A stretch of DNA of 8,086 bases from an uncultured Collinsella sp. (GCA_902474645.1 CABRWN010000098.1:1-8086); one strand, 5' to 3'. Counted from the first letter of the stretch, positions 1 to 5,556 are shown. The notes: a model not told the origin generated them from the sequence alone. Translations and numbers: made by a program.

Positions 1-651
1 GTCGTGGTCGGCGCGGTCTTTGGTCTCATCATCGGCGCGCGCCTGTTTTATGTCGTCTTTTACGGCGATGGCTACTATTGGACCCATCCGCTCGAAATCT
101 TTGCCACCAACGAGGGAGGCATGAGCTTCCACGGCGGCCTGGTGGGCGGCATCTTGGGCGGCATCATCGTGTGCCGCATGTACAAGCTTGACGCCTGGAC
201 CGTCGCCGACCTTGCTGTGATCGGCGCCCCGCTGGCCCTGTGCCTGGGCCGTTGTGCCAATTTCGTCAACGGCGAGCTGTGGGGCAAACCGACTGATCTG
301 CCTTGGGGTGTGGTCTTTGGCGGCACCGCGGGCGATATGCCGCGCCATCCCTCCCAGCTCTACGAGGCGTTTCTTGAGGGCGTCGTGCTCTTCTGTATTT
401 TGCAGGTGCTCAGCCGCAAAAAGCCGCTGCTGCCCCAGGGTACGTTTATGGGCGTGTTCGTGATGGGGTACGGCATCGTCCGCTTTCTCGTTGAGTTCGT
501 GCGCGTGCCCGATGCGCAGCTGGGCTATCTGCTGGGCGGCGTCATCACCATGGGTCAGCTGCTGAGTTTGCCGCTCGTGATCGCCGGTCTGGCGCTCATC
601 ATCTTCACCCGACACCGCAATCAGCCCCAGCGCGTCTACCTGGACGCCTAA
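1..651 (+). CDS. lgt: Prolipoprotein diacylglyceryl transferase Lgt (5'-truncated by window)
   Basis: Lgt moves the diacylglyceryl group of phosphatidylglycerol onto the lipobox cysteine of prolipoproteins, the first step of lipoprotein maturation, in the cytoplasmic membrane. The reading frame is open at base 1 and 216 codons are visible; usual family length is about 260-300, so the first transmembrane region is missing. Visible hallmarks are GARLFYV near the left edge, GGMSFHGG with the conserved His at visible codon 44 (His103 in E. coli), the signature GRCANFVNGELWG from codon 83, RHPSQLYE at about codons 115-122, and YGIVRFLVEFVRVPD, whose Tyr-x3-Arg matches the essential E. coli Tyr235/Arg239 pair. 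A last hydrophobic helix ends the protein. It is followed one base later by a long hairpin (653-695). The family call is very secure. The true start cannot be seen, and the GTG at base 4 is simply an internal Val codon. Confidence 0.97.
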   Translation, partial: VVVGAVFGLIIGARLFYVVFYGDGYYWTHPLEIFATNEGGMSFHGGLVGGILGGIIVCRMYKLDAWTVADLAVIGAPLALCLGRCANFVNGELWGKPTDLPWGVVFGGTAGDMPRHPSQLYEAFLEGVVLFCILQVLSRKKPLLPQGTFMGVFVMGYGIVRFLVEFVRVPDAQLGYLLGGVITMGQLLSLPLVIAGLALIIFTRHRNQPQRVYLDA

Positions 652-652
652 C

Positions 653-695
653 CAAGACCACCACAAAGGGGACAGGCACCTTTGTGGTGGTCTTG
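653..695 (+). repeat. GACAGG-loop hairpin, copy 1, just after lgt stop
   Basis: A perfect 17-bp inverted repeat: arm CAAGACCACCACAAAGG (653-669) and its exact reverse complement (679-695) enclose the 9-nt loop GGACAGGCA. It begins one base after the lgt TAA. The following bases (GCCGAG) are not T-rich, so it is not a classical intrinsic terminator, although a hairpin this stable may still slow polymerase or protect the lgt mRNA 3' end. Its inner 21 nt, CAAAGGGGACAGG-n3-CTTTG, recur at 2923-2943. The near-perfect arms suggest a recent or maintained element, possibly a REP-like dispersed palindrome. Mobility is inference only. Confidence 0.85.
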
Positions 696-731
696 CCGAG
701 TTTGATAGGTTTCTAGAAAGGCTTTCGGACT

Positions 732-2915
732 GTGAAGGATTCCGACCTCTCCACAACGGCTGCGCGCGACGCTGCCCGCATCGTCTGGTTTAAGCGCTAC
801 CCCGTCAAGCAGACGCTCGTCGCATTTTTGCTCGCGCTGTTGGCGACCACGGCGTTTTCCATCGATCCCGCCCCGGTGTCGAGCAACGCAGTCTTGGCAA
901 TTGACCCTAAAGCCTCGGGCATGCTGTACGTGTGCTACGAGGTGCTCCTCTCGTTTGCCGGCCATACCGACGCGGTCATGCTGCTTGCGCTTGCCTGCCT
1001 GCTCACGCTGCCGTTTCGCTACGTATTCTTTGGCCGCGGCGACGCTTGGCGTCCCTCGGTGATCCTTCCGTCGCTGTTCTTTGCCGTCTGCATGGTGTTT
1101 GGCCGCAGCTACGACCTCACCGATTCGGCCGAGATCGTGCTCGGCGACAAGGCCCGCATCATCTGCGCCTGGATAGGCGGCGCGGGCTGGATGCTCTTGG
1201 CGGTCGTTGCCTTCTACCTTGCCTTTGAGTGTCTAGATTGGCTGAGCTCTCGGCGCATTCCGTTTTCCGAAGCGCACTTTGGCCGCGTATGGCGTGTGGC
1301 TCACGCCGTGCTCTCGGTCCATCCCTTTGCCGGGCCCTTCTTGGTGCTTATGGTCGCCTGGGCGCCCACGCTCATCGCTTCGCTGCCCGGCCTTTTTATG
1401 GGAGATACGGGTGCGCAGATTCGCCAGTGGTTCAACTACCCCAACGGCACGAGTGACTACCTGCGTCTGCTCAATCCCAATGTGTTGCTCAACGGACATC
1501 ACCCCGTGGTGCACACGGCTATCATCGGTTCGTGCGTCCAACTGGGGCTTTCACTGTTCAACAGTGCCAACGCGGGTCTTGCCATCTACACCTGCGCTCA
1601 GTTCGTCATTACGGCCGCCTGCATGGCCTATTCCATCTCGTCGCTGCGCAAGCTGGGCGTGAGCCTGCCGATCCGCGGCGTGATCCTGCTGTTCTTTGTG
1701 TTTATGCCCATGTTCTCCAACTACGCGGCCCTGCTTACCAAAGACGTGCTGTTTGCCGACGCGTTTTTGGTGCTGTTGGTGCAGACCGTGAAGCTTGTGG
1801 CCTGCGGCCTGCCCCGTCGCGATGCCAATGCCGAGCGTGCGGGCGAACAGAGGCCCGTGCTCTTTGCGCGCCACGACTGGCTGCTGCTCGCTCTGGGCGC
1901 CATGGGTTCCACGTTTCTGCGCAACGGCGGCCTGGTGTTTCCCCTGGCGGCATGCATGATCGCGGCGGCGTTTTGCGCATGGGACGCGCATGTGGCTTGT
2001 CGTGCAGCCAAGCAGACTGGTGCTGCGCCTTCGGGTGCCATCCCGCGTTTCCGCTGGGTTGGCGTTCTCGCGGTGCTCGCGCTCTGCCTTGCCTCTAATA
2101 TGTACTTCACCAAGGTCTTTATGCCGGCGCACGATATCACGCCTGGTTCCAAGCGCGAAATCCTCTCGATTCCGTTCCAGCAGACGGCTCGTTTCGTCCA
2201 AAAGCACGACGGCCTCAACTCGGGCGTCAACCCCACGGTTAAGGAGGACGGCACCATCGTGGAGGCTCCTTGCGACGGCTTGGTGACCGACGAAGAGCGT
2301 GCCGTGATCGATCGCGTACTCAAGTACGAGAACCTGGGCCGCCGCTACAACCCCGACAAGTCCGATGCCGTCAAGAACTGCTTTAACGAGTACGCCTCGC
2401 AGGAGGACATCGATGCCTATTTTGCGGTATGGGCCCAGATGTTTAAGAAGGATCCCGAGTGCTATATTTCGGCGCTTATCAATAACTACTATGGCTACTT
2501 TTATCCGAGTGCCCGCGATGCCTGGGTCTACAGCACGGCGCGTAGTGCCGAGATCATGGCGCGTCCCGACAACCTGAAGTACTTCGACTTCCATCCGGTT
2601 GACAGCAACGTGGTGCGCTGGTGCGACCACCTGATCAATCTGTATCGCGTGGCAGTACAACGCGTCCCGTTTATCTCGCTCACCATGAGCTCGGCCACCT
2701 ATGTGTGGATCATGATCGCCGTGGTGGTCTATCTGCTACGTCGTCATTCGTGGCGCGGGCTGGCCATTTGGGTGCCGCTGCTGGGCGTGCTCGCCGTGTG
2801 CCTGATCGGTCCCTGCAACGGCTCGACCTACATGCGCTACCTGTATCCGGTCATCGCCTGCATGCCCTTTGCCATCGGCGCCACCATCACCCGCGGCGAC
2901 CTCCTCTGGTCCTAA
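732..2915 (+). CDS. Large polytopic membrane protein, DUF6020-like (possible GT-C-type glycosyltransferase)
   Basis: A 727-residue integral membrane protein with roughly 12-14 hydrophobic segments. Most lie within residues 28-458 and the last three within about 655-718. A long hydrophilic region (about 459-645) between them is probably extracytoplasmic. The GTG start at 732 is favoured by AGAAAGG at 715-721, ten bases upstream. Features recalling DUF6020 and GT-C enzymes are GDTGAQIRQW (Asp225) just after a hydrophobic helix, where GT-C enzymes place their acidic catalytic residue; NGHHPVVHT (His256-His257-Pro258); and LLTKDVLFAD (Lys337-Asp338) starting a later helix. DUF6020 proteins are common in Actinomycetota and lack an assigned reaction, so any polyprenyl-linked sugar transfer is inference. 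The gene stands alone between lgt and yebC, with a GACAGG-loop hairpin on each side. It could instead be a transporter-like or wholly uncharacterised membrane protein. The coding call is secure, the family moderately so, and the function unknown. Confidence 0.85.
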   Translation: MKDSDLSTTAARDAARIVWFKRYPVKQTLVAFLLALLATTAFSIDPAPVSSNAVLAIDPKASGMLYVCYEVLLSFAGHTDAVMLLALACLLTLPFRYVFFGRGDAWRPSVILPSLFFAVCMVFGRSYDLTDSAEIVLGDKARIICAWIGGAGWMLLAVVAFYLAFECLDWLSSRRIPFSEAHFGRVWRVAHAVLSVHPFAGPFLVLMVAWAPTLIASLPGLFMGDTGAQIRQWFNYPNGTSDYLRLLNPNVLLNGHHPVVHTAIIGSCVQLGLSLFNSANAGLAIYTCAQFVITAACMAYSISSLRKLGVSLPIRGVILLFFVFMPMFSNYAALLTKDVLFADAFLVLLVQTVKLVACGLPRRDANAERAGEQRPVLFARHDWLLLALGAMGSTFLRNGGLVFPLAACMIAAAFCAWDAHVACRAAKQTGAAPSGAIPRFRWVGVLAVLALCLASNMYFTKVFMPAHDITPGSKREILSIPFQQTARFVQKHDGLNSGVNPTVKEDGTIVEAPCDGLVTDEERAVIDRVLKYENLGRRYNPDKSDAVKNCFNEYASQEDIDAYFAVWAQMFKKDPECYISALINNYYGYFYPSARDAWVYSTARSAEIMARPDNLKYFDFHPVDSNVVRWCDHLINLYRVAVQRVPFISLTMSSATYVWIMIAVVVYLLRRHSWRGLAIWVPLLGVLAVCLIGPCNGSTYMRYLYPVIACMPFAIGATITRGDLLWS

Positions 2916-2916
2916 T

Positions 2917-2949
2917 TTGGTGCAAAGGGGACAGGTTACTTTGCACCAA
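2917..2949 (+). repeat. GACAGG-loop hairpin, copy 2, just after DUF6020 gene stop
   Basis: A perfect 11-bp inverted repeat, TTGGTGCAAAG (2917-2927) and CTTTGCACCAA (2939-2949), encloses the 11-nt loop GGGACAGGTTA. It starts one base after the TAA at 2913-2915. The core CAAAGGGGACAGG-n3-CTTTG is the same as in copy 1, with loop-side differences CAC versus TTA. The six outer base pairs are entirely different between the two copies yet fully complementary in each. No T-run follows, so termination is not obvious. Confidence 0.83.
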
Positions 2950-2956
2950 GGGGCTG

Positions 2957-3019
2957 TATCATCACGACGCCTTCATTTTGGGGTTTATCTCGCAGGCCAG
3001 TAGGTATATCATAACGACG
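2957..3019 (+). repeat. Pair of 13-bp direct repeats upstream of yebC
   Basis: TATCATCACGACG (2957-2969) and TATCATAACGACG (3007-3019) differ at one of 13 positions and are spaced exactly 50 bp start to start. Both lie between the copy-2 hairpin and yebC. The second overlaps the best -10-like hexamer of the yebC leader. They could be tandem regulator sites on one helix face, the trace of a small duplication, or chance. Confidence 0.4.
2984..3012 (+). promoter_or_regulatory. Candidate yebC promoter
   Basis: TTTATC (2984-2989) and TATCAT (3007-3012) are separated by 17 bp. The -10 matches consensus at five of six positions, while the -35 is poor (three of six). The predicted start would fall near 3019, giving a leader of about 60 nt. 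A second AT-rich element, TATATT at 3026-3031, has no credible -35. This is the only AT-rich stretch between the two genes, so some promoter here is likely, but the exact hexamers are uncertain. Confidence 0.3.
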
Positions 3020-3080
3020 TTTGTTTATATTGCCCGAGCATCTGCGCTGGGCTTTAGGTCGAAACCGATAGGAGACACGT

Positions 3081-3887
3081 ATGTCCGGACACTCTAAGTG
3101 GGCCACAACCAAGCATCGTAAGGGCGCGCAGGACGCCAAGCGTTCCGCCCTCTTCTCCAAGCTGAGCCGCAACATCACCGTTGCTGCCCGTCTCGGCGGC
3201 GACCCGCTGCCTGAGAACAACGCCAGCCTCGCTGCTGCTGTTGCTAAGGCCAAGGCTCAGTCCATGCCCAAGGACAAGATCAAGTCCGCTATCGACAAGG
3301 CCTTCGGTTCGGGTGCCGACGCCGCTGTCTACGAGAACATCGTGTACGAGGGCTACGGTCCCGCCGGTGTCGCCGTCTACGTCGACTGCCTGACCGACAA
3401 CCGCAACCGTACCGCCGCTGATGTCCGTTCCGCCTTCTCCCACGCTGGTGGTAACCTGGGCACCTCGGGCTCCGTCGCCTTCCAGTTTGAGCGCAAGGGC
3501 CAGATCGTCGTCGCCAAGGAGATCCTGGACGAGAACGCCAAGAAGGAGACCATGATCGCCAACGGTGCTGCCGGTGACGAGGATGAGTTCATGATGGCCA
3601 TCGCCGAGGCCGGTGGCGAGGACTACGAGGACGCCGGCGAGGAGTGGATCGTCTGGACTACTGCCAACGAGGTCATGGCTGTCTCCAAGGCGCTCGAGGA
3701 GCAGGGCGTCCAGGTCAAGGGCTCCGAGACCACCATGGTCCCGACCACCCCGACCGAGGTTTCTGGCGCCGACGCCAAGAAGGTTCAGCGCCTCATCGAC
3801 CGTCTTGAGGAGCTCGACGACGTCCAGGATGTTTACAGCACCATGGACATGACCGACGAGGTCATCGCTGCCCTCGAGGAGGAGTAG
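3081..3887 (+). CDS. yebC: YebC/PmpR/TACO1-family translation factor or regulator
   Basis: A 268-residue cytosolic protein beginning with the hallmark MSGHSKWATTKHRKGAQDAK, followed by the family's conserved PKDKIKSAIDKA, YEGYGPAGVAVYV, TDNRNRTAADVRSAFSHAGGNLG and SVAFQFERKG, and ending with LIDRLEELDDVQDVYSTMD. Members were first described as DNA-binding regulators (PmpR). TACO1 is a mitochondrial translational activator, and bacterial YebC proteins have been reported to relieve ribosome stalling at proline-rich sequences. The ATG start has AGGAG at 3070-3074 with 6 nt spacing. Length exceeds the usual 240-250, mainly through an acidic linker around residues 150-167 before the third domain. 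Codon usage is strongly biased (AAG, GAG, GAC and GCC/GCT dominate, with many CGT and CGC) compared with its neighbours, suggesting high expression. It is not followed by ruvC, the common neighbour elsewhere, and appears monocistronic, closed by the terminator at 3957-3998. Confidence 0.97.
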   Translation: MSGHSKWATTKHRKGAQDAKRSALFSKLSRNITVAARLGGDPLPENNASLAAAVAKAKAQSMPKDKIKSAIDKAFGSGADAAVYENIVYEGYGPAGVAVYVDCLTDNRNRTAADVRSAFSHAGGNLGTSGSVAFQFERKGQIVVAKEILDENAKKETMIANGAAGDEDEFMMAIAEAGGEDYEDAGEEWIVWTTANEVMAVSKALEEQGVQVKGSETTMVPTTPTEVSGADAKKVQRLIDRLEELDDVQDVYSTMDMTDEVIAALEEE

Positions 3888-3891
3888 CGCC

Positions 3892-3911
3892 TGCACGGAT
3901 TGAGCCGTGCA
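3892..3911 (+). other. Small hairpin after yebC
   Basis: TGCACGG (3892-3898) and CCGTGCA (3905-3911) form a perfect 7-bp stem around ATTGAG, four bases after the yebC TAG. The next bases (TATCTGGG) do not form a T-tract, so it is probably an mRNA 3'-end structure upstream of the true terminator. It could also be incidental. Confidence 0.5.
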
Positions 3912-3956
3912 TATCTGGGCATAATGAAGCGAGCATGCAAGCCTCGTGGAATAGAT

Positions 3957-3998
3957 GAGCCGGATCCGCGTGCGTAGAGCACCGGACCCGGCTCTTTT
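3957..3998 (+). terminator. Intrinsic terminator of yebC
   Basis: Outer stem GAGCCGG (3957-3963) pairs with CCGGCTC (3988-3994). After one A-C mismatch, TCCG (3965-3968) pairs with CGGA (3983-3986), and GTGC (3970-3973) pairs with GCAC (3979-3982) with a single bulged C, closing on loop GTAGA. TTTT follows at 3995-3998. This is a GC-rich stem of 15 base pairs followed by a U-run, a convincing Rho-independent terminator. Confidence 0.88.
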
Positions 3999-4003
3999 AT
4001 AAT
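3998..4003 (+). promoter_or_regulatory. Perfect -10 box (TATAAT) of the amaP-asp23 operon promoter
   Basis: TATAAT at 3998-4003 is an exact match to the housekeeping -10 and shares its first T with the end of the yebC terminator T-run. At 17 bp spacing the -35 position is TAGAGC (3975-3980), only a three-of-six match lying inside the terminator loop and arm. The predicted start near 4010 gives a leader of about 44 nt carrying the AAGGGAG ribosome-binding site (4041-4047). The position before the operon and after a terminator supports function. The weak -35 leaves room for an activator or an alternative sigma factor. Confidence 0.55.
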
Positions 4004-4053
4004 GATGCGAACCGTTTTGCATTTCGAGAGCCGAGATTTGAAGGGAGCGCCAC

Positions 4054-4599
4054 GTGCGCGTACTCAAACGAGCCCTAGCGATCGTGTATCTTGCCGCCGC
4101 CATCGTGGCGCTGGGTACGCTTGTCTGCCAGTTTTGGGGGCCGTATACGTATCGCTTTATGCTGCTGATGCGCGACCCCATGCCGCGCATTGTCGTGACG
4201 GCATGCGGCGGAGTTGTGGCGATCGGCGTGCTGGTAAGCTTCTTCCGCCTGATGTTTGCTCGTCGCGAGCCGTCCTGTGTGCATCCGGCGGGGGAGCGCA
4301 ATATCGAGGTCACGCTCGCGGCGCTTTCTTCGTGTGCCAGGGCTGCTGCCGAGCGCGACGACCGCGTGATGGTCGAGCATGTCGAGGCCCGCGTCCAAGG
4401 CCCCGACGATTCGCACGTCCGATTTAAGGTCGAGGCTATCGCGCTTGACGATAAGGACGTGGCATCTCTGGCTACCGCGATGCAGCAGCGCATCGAGGAA
4501 GCCTGCGACACCATGCTCGGCACGCCGGGTACGACCACGCGCGTCCGTTTTTTGCCGTCCAAGACTACCGTCCAGACCGTGGAGGTTTCCGGTGAGTGA
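4054..4599 (+). CDS. amaP: AmaP-like membrane anchor for Asp23
   Basis: A 181-residue membrane protein. Two hydrophobic helices (about 7-27 and 45-68) are joined by a short loop with Arg residues, followed by a soluble C-terminal region (about 82-178) that resembles an Asp23-type fold: NIEVTLAALSSCARAA, then a VEHVEARVQG strand pattern, and VRFKVEAIALDDKDV. In Staphylococcus aureus AmaP anchors the abundant Asp23 protein at the membrane, and the gene order amaP, DUF2273, asp23 is the same here. Start is GTG at 4054 with AAGGGAG (4041-4047), 6 nt away. The gene ends GTGAGTGA, overlapping the next start by 8 bases, so translation is probably coupled. Sequence similarity to characterised AmaP looks weak by eye. 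The name rests on architecture plus operon order. Confidence 0.82.
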   Translation: MRVLKRALAIVYLAAAIVALGTLVCQFWGPYTYRFMLLMRDPMPRIVVTACGGVVAIGVLVSFFRLMFARREPSCVHPAGERNIEVTLAALSSCARAAAERDDRVMVEHVEARVQGPDDSHVRFKVEAIALDDKDVASLATAMQQRIEEACDTMLGTPGTTTRVRFLPSKTTVQTVEVSGE

Positions 4600-4969
4600 T
4601 ACCAATCAAGATAAGACCGCTCGTACGCCGCGCCTGACGATTGACCAGAGCGCCACGCCGGCGAGCGAACCTGTTGATTCCAAAGCAGAGGCAACCGAGT
4701 TGCAAGACGCGGCAGCCGCGGATTTTGACGAGGCTATGGGTCTCATCAAGGGTACGGGCGCTGCCATCTGGAGCTATGCTGTGCGTCATCCCAACACCAC
4801 GCTCGGCGCCGTCGCTGGCTTTATCCTCGCCGTGTTGGTGCTCACGTTGGGCCTGTGGGACACGCTCGTCATTGCATTCTTCGTGCTGATCGGCGCTGTG
4901 ATCGGCCAAATTCGCGACGGCGAGAACGGGATCGTCAACTTCTTCGGCCGTCTGTTTAGCGGCCGCTAA
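4592..4969 (+). CDS. DUF2273-family small membrane protein of the Asp23 operon
   Basis: A 125-residue protein read from GTG at 4592, which overlaps the end of amaP. GGAGG at 4581-4585 lies 6 nt upstream and fixes this start; the same frame stays open further upstream only as a shadow of amaP. Residues 1-65 are hydrophilic, including the acidic ATELQDAAAADFDEA. The DUF2273 domain follows: HPNTTLGAVAGFIL and a first helix (about 71-88), then GLWDTLVIAFFVLIGAVIGQIRDG with a second helix (about 91-107). The end is a short amphipathic NFFGRLF tail. DUF2273 proteins are usually only 60-80 residues, so the N-terminal extension is unusual. In S. aureus a DUF2273 protein is encoded between amaP and asp23; its role is not well defined, and it probably helps place or stabilise the Asp23 complex at the membrane. 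Confidence 0.85.
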   Translation: MSDTNQDKTARTPRLTIDQSATPASEPVDSKAEATELQDAAAADFDEAMGLIKGTGAAIWSYAVRHPNTTLGAVAGFILAVLVLTLGLWDTLVIAFFVLIGAVIGQIRDGENGIVNFFGRLFSGR

Positions 4970-5013
4970 TATGTATTCGACTGTCGCATCCGCGGCAGGC
5001 ATAAGGAGGAACC

Positions 5014-5529
5014 ATGGCTTTTAATACGAAGGTCGATGTGGCCGATACCGAGCTCGAGGCAGACGAGACCGTCAACGCCGAGGCCGAGGACGTAACGCTC
5101 GAGGATGAGGCGCTCGTCGAGGCCGAGTCCGATGTGGATGAGGATGACGAGGAAGCGGATGAGTCCGAGGACTCGCTGACCTATTCCAACGGCGTGATCG
5201 AGAAGATCGTTGCCATGGCCACCCGCGAGGTTCCGCACGTTCTGGGCATGAAGGGTAACCTAATGCATTTTGTGCAGGAGCAGTTTGGTGCCGAGAATCT
5301 GACCAAGGGCGTGACGGTCGAGGTCACCGATGACAATCGCGTGGTCGTCAACATCTCCGTCATCATCGAGTACGGCGCCTATGCGCCCGCGATCTTCGAC
5401 GATGTCAAGGCACGTGTCACCGAGCGCCTCGCCGCGATGACCGGCCTTGAGGTGGCGGGCGTCAACCTGCGCATCGAGGACGTCATCACCCCTGAGGAGT
5501 ACGAGCACCGCACCAGCCAGCACGAATAA
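5014..5529 (+). CDS. asp23: Asp23/Gls24 family envelope stress protein with acidic N-terminal tail
   Basis: A 171-residue protein whose residues about 55-165 form an Asp23/Gls24 domain: LTYSNGVIEKIVAMATREVPHV, then KGVTVEVTDDNRVVVNISVIIEYGAYAP, DVKARVTERLAAMTGLEV and AGVNLRIEDVI, the typical order. Asp23 is a cytosolic, membrane-associated scaffold-like protein that is very abundant and sigmaB-controlled in S. aureus; its loss induces cell-wall stress genes. A strong AAGGAGG (5003-5009), 4 nt from ATG, suggests high translation. Between residues 8 and 53, 25 of 46 residues are Asp or Glu, and no Lys or Arg occurs from 7 to 63; this tail is absent from short Asp23 proteins. The gene ends the amaP operon, 44 bases after the DUF2273 gene, and is followed by a GACAGG-loop hairpin and a strong terminator. 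The family call is secure. Confidence 0.95.
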   Translation: MAFNTKVDVADTELEADETVNAEAEDVTLEDEALVEAESDVDEDDEEADESEDSLTYSNGVIEKIVAMATREVPHVLGMKGNLMHFVQEQFGAENLTKGVTVEVTDDNRVVVNISVIIEYGAYAPAIFDDVKARVTERLAAMTGLEVAGVNLRIEDVITPEEYEHRTSQHE

Positions 5530-5533
5530 CCTT

Positions 5534-5556
5534 CCAAAAAGACAGGTTTGTTTTGG
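5534..5556 (+). repeat. GACAGG-loop hairpin, degenerate copy 3, after asp23 stop
   Basis: CCAAAA (5534-5539) and TTTTGG (5551-5556) form a short perfect stem around the 11-nt loop AGACAGGTTTG. The loop again carries GACAGG followed by TT, as in copy 2, and the element starts four bases after the asp23 TAA. The stem is short and AT-rich, so alone it would be unconvincing. Position and loop identity with copies 1 and 2 make it a probable degenerate or minimal member. Confidence 0.5.

Noticed and set aside
1551..2660. 369-codon open frame on the - strand inside the DUF6020-like gene
   Set aside because: The + strand frame has clear alternating membrane helices over the same bases. The antisense product is His/Arg-rich without domains, a typical shadow.
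2621..3097. Frame crossing the end of the DUF6020 gene and the copy-2 hairpin (158 codons, + strand)
   Set aside because: Its first part is out of frame with a well-supported gene, and the rest translates a non-coding hairpin and leader. No ribosome-binding site or family resemblance.
4002..4427. ATG-started frame beginning in the TATAAT region
   Set aside because: It overlaps amaP out of frame, starts inside the predicted promoter and has no ribosome-binding site. Its product is Arg/Cys-rich shadow sequence.
4379..4591. Upstream extension of the DUF2273 protein to ATG 4379
   Set aside because: The extra 71 residues are Arg/Ser/Pro-rich shadow of amaP, while GGAGG plus GTG at 4592 gives a normal start and a short 8-base overlap.
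3054..4694. 546-codon open frame on the - strand across yebC and amaP
   Set aside because: It lies antisense to yebC and amaP, both unmistakable in family or context, and spans their terminator and promoter. Its translation is low-complexity and matches no family I recognise. GC-rich third positions keep antisense frames open by chance.
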